This document shows, one piece after another, positions 30,460-42,882 of a stretch of 64,000 nt of DNA. Positions within the stretch are counted from its first letter, which is position 1, and every line of letters starts with the position of its first letter. A program made the position numbers and the translations under genes. The stretch covers positions 1 to 64,000 of the forward strand of contig NW_020312149.1 of NCBI RefSeq assembly GCF_002999335.1. Direction: 5' to 3'. Under the pieces are notes generated by a model. That model made no database searches and was not told the origin of the DNA. It saw nothing but the letters and a program-made list of their open reading frames with translations. This DNA is from Cyclospora cayetanensis. Lineage: Eukaryota > Apicomplexa > Conoidasida > Eucoccidiorida > Eimeriidae.

Positions 30460-33400
30460 ATGGAGGCTTCAGAGTCGGAGGTCCTTCACCAGCTTTCCAC
30501 TTCAGTACCGGCAGCCGGGGCGGTAGACTGCTGCGAAGCATTAAACATAGCAGCCTTCGAGTTCATTCAAAAGCCCCAGAAAAGCCTTAGCCGGGTGAGT
30601 GTGATGAATAAACGGCCTAGCAGCTGCCCTGACAATGCAGAAGTCCATGAGAATGCCGGAGATTCCATGCCAGAGGAGGTAGAGCAAGTGCCGCCGTACA
30701 CGGGACTCAAGAATCTCAAGCCCTGTCATCCAGTTAACGTTGCCTTTGAAAATATATCTTGTAAGTCCAGAGGCACGGGGGAGTAGAGAGTCCGATCGAG
30801 GAGGCGTAAACGCCCCGGGATCAATATGCACATTGCCTTGTAGAAATACAGATTCATTCAATAAAACCGCCCTTATGTTTCTTTTCGGAGATCTCCTTAG
30901 AATACGCCTATGAAGAAGAGTGCTGGTTCCCCTACCTTTTCAGTGTGTCCTCCCCAGAAAAATAGTGTAGCCTATGCCCTCTAGAACGTATCTGTAGCTC
31001 TTCTGAAACTTCAAGAACCGAATGAATGGATGATCCGGACAGCGCGCTTCGTTTGTTTTTCGACATGCTGATTGTTCTCTGCGACCTCTGAATATGTGCA
31101 CACTCAAGGCACGGAAGGTTCAAGTCGGACGCCCTGTTGCTTGTCGCGTTAGTTGGCTGTAATAAAGCCATTAAGCGCAGACCTAAAGCGGCGCATGCAT
31201 CTTGTGGTCGCAGGACATAGCTGATAGAGCACCTCAGAGTACTAGTGAAAAGAATAGGTGTATGCATTTCGCTTCGCTACCTACAGTACAAGTCAAAGTA
31301 CCGAGAAGGCTCACTGGTGCCTTGGCGTTGCCAGTCGTTCAGCAGGTGGCCTCCACTTTCGCAGCCAGCCAAGCAAAGACGCTTCTTCATGGCATAAGCG
31401 GTGTCATTGAGCCCGGAGATATGGGTAGCGAATCCATGCGACTTGCTGCTTTGCTCGCCTGTTGTTTGCTGCTTTGCTCGCCGCCCTCCTCGCTCTTTAG
31501 GCTAACGTTTCGTGTGCCTTACTACTCGTGCAACGCTGAACGACACCTGCCGTACAGACAGAGCCAGCCAGATGCTTCCCAGCAATACGAGGCAACCGAA
31601 TCAGGAAGAATTCCACATGCAAGAACACTGTGTCAACCGAAATCTCCTGCCGCGTTGCGTTCAGTGGCCCTCATGGGTGCGAGTGGTGCAGGCAAATCGA
31701 CGCTCCTCAACGGTACTTCTCAGTGCAGCTGTGCTGTTTGTCACGTACAGTTGACTCTTGCGCTCTGTCCCTATCTGCTTGTCTGCACTTTTTCGCCTGC
31801 GTGTTGCTGTTATTGCCTGTATAGTTCTGAGCCGCCGCATCGTGACGAACACAGGGTCCGTGCTGTTCAACGGAAAAGCTCTTGGCGCGAATGCGGTGAA
31901 GCGACTTTGCTGCTACATTCAGCAGACAGCCATCTTTTACGGATTTATCACTGTGCAGGAGCACCTGGACTGCGTTGTGAGCTCGACATCATCCATTGGG
32001 GGACCAGCACCACCAAGCTTGTGGAGTACAGGCTTTTGTCTCCAGCCAGCTCGTCTTCTAGATGTATCCTAGGACGTGCTTACTTTTGACAAGCGCGCAG
32101 TCACACGACCTCCGCTAAATAGAGGAATGCGGTTTCTCCGAGTATGGAGATATGTGGCATTAGACGCGAGTGAAAGACCACTCGTATGTTGAGATAGGGG
32201 GCTAGCAAGCGTGTGAGAGCTGTGGTGGCCAGCAGCACTGCTAGATAGCGGGTAGCTGGTTTGCTAACATATGCAGAGAAAGCGCTCTAGGTTTTACGAC
32301 TTCGTCTTGACGGACTCAGGCGCGTCTGCGAACCGGATTGAGGAAAGAGGCGAGGACGAGGCTCGTGGATTCTTTGATTGAATTGTACGGCCTCTCAAAT
32401 GTGAAGAACTCTCGGATTGGCAACCTGCAGATGGCAGCCAAACGGTAGGCTTCCGGCGGCTGTCTCTTTGTAGCCAAAACTTGAAAGCAGCCAGTTGCGT
32501 CCGAGGCTGCAGTTAAGGGGTTTTTTACCCTCGCAACTGAGGGGCCTGCCCGTCGGCAGGTGCTGCTTTCGAAGCAGAGAATGATCCTAAGATGCTTCAG
32601 TTCGTTTTGTTTTCCAAAGAGGCATCAGTGGAGGAGAGAAGAAGCGGCTGAACATTGCAACGGAGATGATGACAAATCCGTCAGTCATCTTTGCCGACGA
32701 ACCCACTACGGGACTTGACGCCTCCATAGCGGAAAATGTAATGCGCATCTTCCAGGTTCTTGCAAATCGAGGTATGCGCAGCTGCCCTTGTTTATGTTCC
32801 TGTGCTTCTCCTTCATCAGCCGTTTTCGAGTACCTTTTCTGGGCTTATTTCCTTCGTCTCGTGTGCCTGTTTCTCCTCATTCCCCATCAGACTGTTTCCC
32901 GTGTTTGCTCTTCGAAGTACTTGAATCCATCCCTTTGATCAACCTCTCTCTTCTTGCCTCGACGCGCTCAAAAACTCCTCGCTGCTGTTTCTTCTACCTC
33001 GATCCGTCTTGTTCGCCCCTCACGCTTCTGGTCTCTTGTGCTTCGCTTTTTGGCTTAGGACGGACCATCATTTGCACAATCCACCAGCCCAGCTCAACAA
33101 TTTTTGATATGTTCTCCAAGGTGCTCCTCCTGAGCCAAGGGCGAATCGCCTTCTTTGGCGAAAGAGAAGCGACGTTGCTGTACTTTTCTCGACTGGGCCA
33201 CTTCTGTCCCGCCTTTACAAGCGTTCCTGAATACCTGATAGAGCTACTCATGAAGCACCAGCTCATCGGAAATGCCCATAATCGTGATGACATGGGCACA
33301 TGCTCACCTGAAATGTAAGGCGACAGAGCAGCAGCAGTCGTTCCTGCTGGGCATCCCTAACCTGCTCCACGTCTTCTTACGACACTGCGGTTGGTAGCTC

Positions 33401-36400
33401 TATCAAAATCACGTTTCTTTAGATGGACCGCGCGTGAACATGCATTGCAGATACGCTTGTCCCCAGCAATGCCACAAGCGAGTTTCACTTGGTTACCTTA
33501 TTCCCAGCTGCGTGTGAGTGTCTGTGTGTCTTTCCACGACCACCCCACGAGCAAGAGCCAACAGCGCCTGAGCTTGAAAATGCCGGACTGCACAAACAAG
33601 TGAAACTATGGCATGGCGCAGAGGCGTTGATTTGACTGGTTTCCTGCGCAGGCTGGCTGCTCATTGGAACGCGACACGCGCAGACTTTCTCTGTGAATGG
33701 GTATGTCCAGACCATGCCCCTTAGAGACTCTTTGTTTTGGCAGGATGTAGCTTTCTTTTCCATCAGGGGCGTAGCTGGCTGCTCTCCGCTATGCGGCACA
33801 GCCTCTCCCTCTCACTTCTACTATGCTGTCTTTTGGCGCAGTCTCATGTTCGTCTTCTCTCTCCCTTGCCACATGTTTTCCAGTGCAGCTTCCCCCACTG
33901 CGCCAGCTTTCACGGCAATCTAAAGCCGAATAAAGCTCTTCTATGGCCCTTCGCTGCACTGTGGTACTCTTTTTGCGACTATGCAGCGTTGGAATGCTTT
34001 TCCACGACTCCATTTCTTGCTGTGTGTATTTGGTCGAGCAGCAACAAATTCGAGAAAAGCATATGGCCTCGACGAACAGCACGGCAGTTTGCCAAGACTT
34101 TCAGGTACATCTCACCGAGTGTGTTGCGTCACTTTCTGCGATCTCCCTCCGTGGCTGTCTCGTTCTCGTTGATAGATGTTGTTCGATTCATCGCTGTCGC
34201 CGTCCTTGCTGCCCCGCGCCTTGGATCATGCCACTCCCCCTGCACTTCTAGCCCTTGAGCTTTTCATTTACTAGCAAGGAGCTAATCTTCTGTGCGTAGT
34301 CGCGAGGCTCCCTCAGCATGGGAGAGGTGTCTCGAAGGGGCGTGGGCTTGGGCACACCACTGGCATTGGACTGCATATAATTCCGGCGAACCTGTAACTT
34401 ATACACTCGCTTTATTATAGTGGATAGCAGACGCAAACGCGGACTTGCGATTTGTCCTACACGCATGAAGATGCATTTTTCTGCTGGACGCTTACTGCCG
34501 CTTCTGAGAATTCCGTTGCGCCTCTCTTGTTGCGAAGGCAGTTTAGCCATTCTCCCAAACAGCTCTTCCGTGAATGGCTTGGCTGCCCTTCCAGTGCTGC
34601 CATCTCTTTGGCTATTGTGTACCTAAATTCTGTGTGCAGGATGGAACTTCCTATGTTGATGGTGCGTGGCACTCTGCGGCATGCGCCGTCTTTTCAGCTG
34701 TTCTCCCATTGTAACCTTCGAGCTTTCATCCGCAATGTCGTTTCCTTAGCCGCCCTACGCAGATACTCCCAACGAGATTTAAGAGTTTTGCAGGCATGAG
34801 GATCGGCAGAAACCTAAATTTATGAACCAAAAGTGGCGCATTCTTGATGGAAGCAGCGTCATTAGGTGTTTTCCGATGCAAACAGACAGGTGGTTCTAGA
34901 ACTAGACGGAATCCTTAGGGTTACTGCTAAGCACTCGAACCGTCTTCTCGCTTGTTGAGCGGCACTAAAGCATATATTTTAATTTTCTCAATGTGTACGG
35001 GAAAATGCAAAGGTGATCATTCAACGCCGGAGCTAGATGTGGATGCTGCAAAAGACGCAATTGGAAGATACCAGCCCAGCTGGTAAGAAAGGAACGGTAT
35101 TCCTTTTGTTTATGAATGCATCGACAGCGCCTCTGTTACGGAGGCACCATAGGATTCCGCAACCGCAAGATGAAAGAAAGAGGAGAGCGAAAGAAATACA
35201 GACGTCTGCTTTCATGTCTTCCTTCTACATCAAGTACTCTCTGTCAAGTCCCTTCCTGCCGCCTGTGTTCTCTGCCCTTTCCCTTTCACGCAGGATCGAG
35301 GAATTGCTCACTTTGACTAGCCGCGCCTTCATCAGCAACAGACGGAATCCTCGCCTTTTTCAGGCACGCGTTGCGCAGACGTTCATTCTTGCGCTGCTTG
35401 TGGGGTTTATATTCCTTCGTCTTTCGAAACAAAATTACCTTTCCCGAAACGGAGCCACTATTTTTATTGTTCTTAATCAGGTCGGGCGAGCTGTCTAACT
35501 AGCTACAAGGCATATTTTCTTCTCAGTGAAAGCTTCAATTTTTATTTCCTTACCTCTTTTCGTCGATACGGTTCGCCTCTTAGAAGATCACGGCACGTAT
35601 ATGGAAAGGCTGTGAATGTGGGAATAGATACATCTACAACTTTGAGTATGTGCATATTGGCATTGGTCAGGAAGCACTGATATCAGCAGCTTTGAGCCCT
35701 TCCCCCAACTCGACCTCCTTTGGGTCCTCTCTCCTTTTCGATGTCATTGAGGTGTCTCCCCCTTCGCCTCCTGTGTTTAATGAATATTGCTTTTTAGGGC
35801 TGTTGCTCCTCCGTATTTCCATGTACAACACGAGAAATGACCAATGACCTGTTTTACCCTGTTGCGTTTAGAGCACCTTGGGGATGGTCTCCGTGCTGCA
35901 AACTTTCACTGTAGATAAAGTCCTGGCACTTCGGGAGTACCAGTCAGGACTCTATCGCCTATCTTCATACTATTGCGCCAAGATGATCGCAGACTTCTCT
36001 CTTCAGCTCTCTTTCCCCATATTGTTCACCACGTGAGTCAATTAGGATTTCGACTCATATCCATGTAAAGGACTATACATCTTCAAGCCTATTGCTTTTC
36101 GAAGTGAATTTTTTCGTGGGGGGTAGCAAATGAATTTGTTCATAAAACTGCGCAGTCAGTTCAGCTGCAACTGGACTCACATGCAATCCCTCAGCACGGG
36201 AAACGGGTACTACTTTTGTGCCCAATGTAAATTTAGGTTTGCTGGTTTTGCGGTTGATTAACTGGATCTGCCGAACTCATATCTGCAACCCCTCCAAGTC
36301 TGACTCTACGCTACACTGTTCGTCAACAGCGGCAGCTACTGAGGAAGATGTAGCTTGTTCCCATTGCTAGTGATCTGGTACTGGTCTGCACATTCAATTT

Positions 36401-38393
36401 TATGTTTTCAGGATAGCGTGGTTCATGATCGGCTTGAACGATGCGCTAGTTCGATGGCTGCTGGGGATGGCCTTCATCCTACTGACGACCAACAGCGCCA
36501 TTTCCATTGGATATGTGATTTCGAGTGTTGCACCTACTGTCAGGCAGCACAAAGATCCTAACTTAAGAAAAGCGTAGTAACGGGAAAAGTAGCAGCTCAC
36601 AGTCCTGCTAGATGGATGTTCGCTCTAGATCCTGTCGACTAGACAGAATGTTTTTGTAGCATATCCTTCTACATTTAAAATCTTACCTCATTGCTTTTTT
36701 TTGTTCTCCCATAAAATGTTGGCTTGCATCTGCTTAGCAAATGAAGGCAAAACCATTTCTTTTCAATCTAGACATCGGACTGCCGGCGCCCCTCTATTCT
36801 GACGATTATAGTGAATATTTGCCAGTTGTGTACGCCTGATATATTTTTTCGAGCTGCGCGCATTGCTTGTCTTCGCCGCCTGTTCCTTCCATGTCGAGTG
36901 CGCCCTCCATTTTGAAGTCCTTAATGTCTACTGGCTGCCAGCCCTCCCTTAATGCCTTGCGTCTGGCTGCTGCTGTGGTTTTCTCAGCTGCAGTTTGCAT
37001 CCGCGGTAGTTCCAATCGTGTATATGCCATTGGTTCTCGCGTCGGGCTTCTTGGTGATACTGTCGAGCATGCCGGACTTTTGGATTTGGCTACAAGTATG
37101 ACTCAGTTGCAGATGTCTGTTTGCATGCTTCCACACAAAAACTATAAGAAGAAAGAGCCAATACTAACCACGCTATGCTAAAGGGTGAGCTACACAAGTG
37201 CTTGACCACAAGCAGGAAAGGGGGCAGGCGCCTTTTTCCATAGAAGAGAGGAGTCCCACCTTGGCCGTCTGCAGAGTAGGAACAGAGAAGAGGCCTCTTT
37301 CAACCTCGTAAAAATGCGCGTAAAAAGGGTTGATGAACTTTCAAACACGGAGACAAGCGGATACATGTATAAAGGCGGAGACACCAAGTTGCCTATCATG
37401 AATTGGGGTTCGGATCCTTTTGCTTATGATGAGCCTCTAGCTTTATTTATGCGTGTTTTTGTGCTACAGTACCTTTCGCCTGCTCGTTGGGGATGGTCTG
37501 GCGTTATGCATGCCGTCTGGGGTACCTGATACGCACGCGCATGATGACGGCACATGGATGTGTTCTTATGGCCTATTTTTTATTCATCGTTTCCCTCCGC
37601 TCCGATATCTCCTTCTGGCCTCGGCTTTCTCTGGTCCTTGGAGATGGCGCAGTATCAGAGCATTTCTGTCCCTGTTCGGCTGTATGCCTAGTGATCCATT
37701 TTTACCTTTTGTGCAGTCCGAACAGACGCCCCCTATTTGTGTGCTTCTGTTTCGGGTATCCTCTTTCAGAAGGCGCCGTGCTAGATCCGTGTCCTGCGGA
37801 CTCTTTTCCTCCTCAGTGCTACTCTGATGGAGACGAGGTATTGTTTTTCTAGGGGCTCTTTTAATGTTCATCTCTTGACCGCAGCTTTGCCTGCTCTTAT
37901 CCCTCATGTGGAGCAGTTTCACCTGCCATAGTCTCTCCCCCCAACCGTATGACCGTGCCTGCGGTTCTTTTTTCTTCCGTTTCTCTTGAATAGTGCCTGC
38001 AGAAATGTGTTCCTTAAGCCCAAGGCGTGTGCTCCTTGCTTGTCATTTCTTCGACCCCCTGCCTCTCCTCAGGTGTTGCAGTACTATGCATTGGACAGAG
38101 ACTCATTATGGTTCTCAGCCTTGATGATCCTCATACAAATCGTAGTGTATGCCCCTAGCCGACGAATTTCAAACAAACACTCTTTCCTCAGCGTCGCGCT
38201 CTTCCTATTTCACCGCGTGCTCCTGCATTCGACAAATCCCATATCTTTCTGCCATCCACCCCATGCCCACATGATTATCACTAATGTTCTGATTGAAAGA
38301 CACTAAGGCTGCATAGGGAGTTCGTGAGCATCTTTCTGCAGGTATCGATTGTTGGGCCTCTGCTTCCTGTTGCTAATAAATCGTCGCAAGTAA
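30460..38393 (+). CDS. ABCG-family half-transporter, 19 exons
   Basis: Exons: 30460-30760, 31287-31424, 31665-31712, 31825-31976, 32320-32444, 32620-32771, 33059-33314, 33652-33700, 34042-34104, 34640-34661, 35013-35082, 35294-35480, 35872-36032, 36412-36538, 36994-37095, 37470-37521, 37692-37837, 38073-38146, 38342-38393; 758 residues with phase kept. The nucleotide-binding domain comes first, as in White/ABCG proteins: [16 protein letters not shown], Walker [10 protein letters not shown] (151-159), Q-loop [18 protein letters not shown], signature ISGGEKKR (257-264), Walker [14 protein letters not shown] and H-loop TIHQPSS (His314). The membrane domain follows ([63 protein letters not shown], then a Cys-bearing loop near [12 protein letters not shown] and a last span). 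It should dimerise and export lipids, sterols or drugs; the substrate is unknown. Exon 10 is only 22 bases. The linker (exons 8-11) and exon 17 are the least certain. Confidence 0.92.
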
Positions 38394-39235
38394 AGCCACA
38401 GCGAAAAAAAAGTGAAGACGGGCAGTAAGAACCACGCATTTGACACTTGATAAAACGAATTTGTGCAAGACTTCTGTGTTTCGCACCACGAAGGTGGGAT
38501 GTCCATGCTTCGCGCCGTCTGCCGTTTTCCACTTCTCGCTACCTCCTTGCCTGCTTGGCCTTCGTTTATTGTTCTGGTGCCACCCCGTTCCTTCTTCCCA
38601 CTCGCTACATTGTGTCTTTACCTTATTTGGATGCGTGCGGAGCAATAGCAGAAATTGCCCCCATGAGTGCTAGATCGCCTGATTTTGCCAACGGCAGAAG
38701 CCTCTAATATTTTAGCTGCGTGTCATGCATGTATGTGATTAAGTATTCGTGCTGTTTTGATCTACGCACTGCATCATGCCCTTGATCCTCGCCTGCTCGC
38801 TCGCTGCATATCATCATTCCCTTTCCCACCGAGAGACCCATTGTACGGTAAAGAGCAACAGACAACTGGTTTCTTATAGATATGGCGCGCTTGAATCATA
38901 ACTACAAAAAAATGTTCTTTTACGGGCTGCAATCTGCAGCAGAATCATCGGGGCCTCAGAGAGGAGCCAAAACAATGTATACACGGAGCGATGGCGGCCC
39001 CTTCTGCCCTCCATGAACAACATTTTTGAACTTGATTCCCTCAACTTATGTGAGAAATAATCTGAGAATCATGCCCCCCTTCAATTCTCGAATCTCTTAC
39101 ATTAAATCTTTTCTTTTTGATATGCTGCACATTAGGAAGCCGCATCTACCGTTTTCGCTTTTCGCTCTTACTCCTGTATGTGCTGGAGATGTACAGCGAA
39201 CCACGGGGGCTGGCTTAACCTTATTTTCGTTGTGA
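38394..39235. other. Convergent intergenic region
   Basis: This 0.84 kb lies between the transporter stop and the 3' end of the minus-strand gene ending at 39,236. It should carry both 3' UTRs. No further feature was recognised. Confidence 0.4.
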
Positions 39236-40141
39236 TTAGTGCAGCCGTTGCACTATGTGTTTGTTTTCATTTCTGTTCATGAGGAATCGCTTCAAGTCCT
39301 CAGCCTCTTCGTCTATGTCATCCTCTCTGTCGCTGTCTGCTTCCTCTCCTGCTTCTCCTTCAATGCTCCAAGCAACAGCCCGCGAGCGGAGGGAAGAAAG
39401 AAGAGAGTGCCGCTGCTCTTCGTCGAAAGCAGCAAATGCAGAGTGAGGCTTCTTCACGGTGGGGAGGAAACAGCCACTGGAAGCGCAAAAAAGCATCCCC
39501 TCAGATGTCGTCCTGCGGGAATAAGACGCGCACATAAGGGCTATTCAATTAAATAAGAGAGCACAGGGCAACAAAAAGGGCGCACAGTCCGATAAACGCA
39601 TATGCACCTGAAACTCCGCCGGAATTAATAGTAAAGCAAACCTAGTCCCCTCTGGATTTGCGCTTCCTTATTATCTATCGATAGCTCCTTGATGCAGCTG
39701 TAAATTGAATAGCTTTTTATTTCGGCACTCGTGCCCCCTCTCTCCTTCCCAAGACCTCTGGCGCACTTCATGAGGTGCAGCCTGCCCACACCTAGGCGAT
39801 TCAGTGAATAATCCACTCCTAATCCCAATTCTTTCCCCACCTTGAAGGCGCAACTTCGGTCCGTTTGACAGCAAAGAGGGGCTTTTCTGTCTCCGTCTTT
39901 CCTTTGTAGCTCATCAGCAGACTGTCCATCCTTGTTGCATGCTGATAGATACCTCTGCATCGCCAGGCGCAGAAACACCGCCAAGGGCTCTTGCTGCACG
40001 TTGCTCCACATCGACTGCTGCAATACCCGCCTTCCTGCCACTGAAGAGCTCTGCGGTGTCTCAACAGCAGCCTCTTTGCTGCAGCACCCGCGGCGGCACC
40101 AGCTCTGGCACTCTTCCTCCGTCCCATCGATACTAGTTCTG
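39236..40141 (-). CDS. Unrecognised protein with acidic C-terminus, last two exons
   Basis: Two minus-strand exons join in phase. Exon 40,141-39,953 starts after CTGCTCTGCAG and ends AG|GTATCT; it encodes Cys/Ser-rich then helical sequence (NVQQEPLAVFLRLAMQ). Exon 39,476-39,236 starts after CTTCCAG. It encodes FDEEQRHSLLSSLRSRAVAW, then a Glu/Asp-rich run (EADSDREDDIDEEAEDLKRF) and ends QRLH-stop. I do not recognise the family. The 5' part is unresolved. A minus frame at 41,034-40,700 with a hydrophobic start (KIFGLLFLGFLTF) followed by a basic, Ser-rich stretch could be the N-terminus and would suggest a secretory or apicoplast leader. However, that frame has no ATG and its splice link was not found. 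The partial coordinates reflect only the supported exons. Confidence 0.5.
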
Positions 40142-40452
40142 CTGCAGAGCAGCAGCTTGAACCCCCTTCCCCCGAAGCAACCAAAGCTTCAGGGGTCAAA
40201 GGCCGCTGTCGCTGCACCAGCGGCATGAGCAGGCGCTGCTGCTGCATACTGTAATTGCCTTCCAGTTTGTGCAGAGCAGCGACCAGCAGGGCTCGCCCCC
40301 CATTCCTCCAGTCAATTGGATAGCGCGGTACGAGATTAGATGGAACCTATTGGAGCAAATAAGAATTCGGCACAGAAAAAGACTAGGAGGAAGGTGGAAG
40401 GGAGCCATTAAGCTGCACAGGCTTAAAACCTCGAGCAGATGCACGAGTGCGA

Positions 40453-41034
40453 TTAGGTTGATGCGCCCGAAAAAACACACTTCAGAAGAAAAATCGACCG
40501 AAAAACACAAGCAGCAGCAACAACGTGAGATCTGACTTTCGTAGTGCGGAAAACGGGGTCATAGAGGGCCTTTTTGTGTTGATGGTTGCCTGATAGGAAC
40601 GAACACGCACGAATTCGCACGGGTGCAACAATAAATCGCCAAGCAACGAATTTTCCACAGTCACTCATAACCGCAAATCTACCCCAAAACAAAGAGGCAC
40701 CACACCTCGGAAGCCAATTGGGCGGCGACCAGCGGGGGCAGGGAGGGGAGGAGCCTTGATTATTTTTAGAGGCGCGTTGGCAGACATCTTCTAATGACGG
40801 CTGAAACTCCGGCAGCCACTGCTCGAACTTCGGGCCACGTTGAGATAGGAAGCTTCTGTTTGAGGCGGGCAAAAGCGAGGTTGATTTGCGCATGAAGTTA
40901 CTGCGTGGCACTTTGTACAGGCAACCAGGCGAAGGCACAAACAACAACGGAGCTTTGTAATGGCCTACACAAACGTGAAGAGACGATTTGAAGGTCAGGA
41001 ATCCGAGGAATAATAAGCCAAAGATTTTCTTCAC
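40453..41034 (-). other. Possible 5' exon with secretory-type leader
   Basis: An open minus frame of about 190 codons begins with a hydrophobic segment (KIFGLLFLGFLTFKSSLHV) and continues with Arg/Lys/Ser-rich sequence lacking acidic residues (VPRSNFMRKSTSLLPASNR). That is the look of a bipartite apicoplast-targeting leader. There is no in-frame ATG before it (an upstream stop lies near 41,060), so translation would need an upstream exon or a different reading. It may belong to the gene ending at 39,236. No family was recognised. Confidence 0.3.
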
Positions 41035-42882
41035 GTGTCCGAAAAATGCACTACCATATCATGTAGAGCATTCTTGGCTGCAAGAGGAACGCCAGAACTC
41101 GAAAAGAGAAATCGACGGTTGTACAAAAGAAATGAAACATAAGGCATTGGCGCAATGGTGTGGTAATGCTGGAAAGAAAAAAATATTTAACGCACTCAAT
41201 TGAAGTGTTTGGCAGCTCACACAATAAATTTCCATCTTTTGTAGCAATTCTGTGTCACTCCCGTTGGGGCTGCCGCTTGCATGCAGGTGGTCCCTTGCTG
41301 GCCTTATTGTCGTTATGTCATTTTTTCACAAGGATAAGCAAATGTGAACTCATACTACTGGCATGCAGGCATGCTGTTCCCTGGCATTATAACACGAAGC
41401 CAGAGATCACACTAAAGCGCTCCTTACGCATTCATAGTGCAGGTCAGAATCTTTTGTAAATTCCTTCAAAAGAATGACAGCAGCAAATTAGGGCGAACTT
41501 TTTGCTAGTAACTGCTTCTTTGCAGGGACACCTCTTTTCGCTCTTCGTGACACCATGAGAAAAGTCTTGTATTACCTGCAAGGCGTTTGCTATGAAGCTG
41601 AAACGTACATCATGAACAAAGGGCAACATGACAGTATTAGCCATAAAAGGTAGTTCTGGCCACATCCTTCCTTGGCATTTCCAATGTAATTTTGGCTGTT
41701 CCGCTTCACAGGAGCTTTATTCATGCCCCTCCCATCCCACGTAAAGTGGGCAGCAAACAACACCGAGTAACCTAGCAGTCGTCAATTTTTGCTCGAGTCG
41801 ATCTGTCCCATGTCCCCTTTTGGAAGCCTACCCTTGCTAAATTCAGTGGCCTTTTTGTCTCCCTGTGTCCGCCGTGGCCCCTATCTTCTCCGTTACACCT
41901 TTAAATCAAACGGCTTGATCGACCCTCCTACACCCCAAAATTAGTACTTTTATTTACGTATGCCTCCCGATCTCCCACCTCGTACCAGGTTCTCCAAAGT
42001 GCCTGCACACTACTCGCGGTGTCTGTACACTCCCCCAGGAATTTTCTTCCTAAAGCGATAGATGACACCAAACGGCAAACGCAACATCCACCGCAGGCCC
42101 CCTGGTGTGGTCCCCTGACGGTACTTCGAGAGCTCGCAACCGTGTGTGCCCCTAGACGCACCCCGTGAGGGCCCTTGTGTGGGGTTGCATCGTTGTGTCT
42201 CCACGGGGGCCTCTGGTAGGGTTTCACGAGGGCGGGGCGCCTACTTACACAGACTGGGGTGAAAGATCTCCGGACAATTTGGCAGGAGTCATGGTGTGCA
42301 AAGGGAAAGAAACATAAAAATCTGGCGGCCGTTTAATAGAGGAACTGCACCTCTATCAGATTCCCCAAAAGCAAGAAACAAAAGAGTACAATCGAAAGGA
42401 ATACAAACAAGAACACGACAGCGAACAAGAAGAGTACGAGAAGACCAACACTAATGAACAAAGAAATGGCGCTGCTGACTCAGCGCAAATAGACGTGTAT
42501 GGTTCCCTCTTTTCATTTTATGGTATAAAGGGCAGCATGTTTTGATTGTTGATAACGACAGCAACAGTCACAAACCGGAACCTCCGCATACACTACAATC
42601 GACAGCTAGGCGAATAAGCCATTTATATGCCTCGATATAATACAGAACACATAGTAACAGCGAGAAGGAGATGAGGGGGAAATAGGAAAAGGATGAAATA
42701 CCGCCGAACAAAGGGAGACGCTGAACACAGAGACCTCCTGCTGCTGCATTTGGCCCTGTGGGACGTCACAAGATCCCCGAGGGTCCAGAAAGCGGCCCGT
42801 ATAGAGGCCTCCTTTCCACAGTAAAGGCGAGTGGGAGCCTTTCTGGAATTTTGCTGCCTCGGTTGTCAGCACACCTGAGGCA
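41035..42882. other. Gene-free stretch with GC-rich palindromic repeat
   Basis: No coding signature was recognised. At about 42,090-42,245 there is a GC-rich block with short inverted pieces (AGGCCCCCTGG against CGGGGGCCTCTGG). It ends in GGTAGGGTTTCACGAGGG, which resembles CTGTAGGGTTTCTGGGGAG at 27,030 in the helicase intron. The long frame at 41,928-42,227 is a by-product of this block. Confidence 0.45.

Noticed and set aside
41928..42227. 99-residue minus frame rich in Gly/His/Pro
   Set aside because: Coincides with the GC-rich palindromic block at 42.1 kb.
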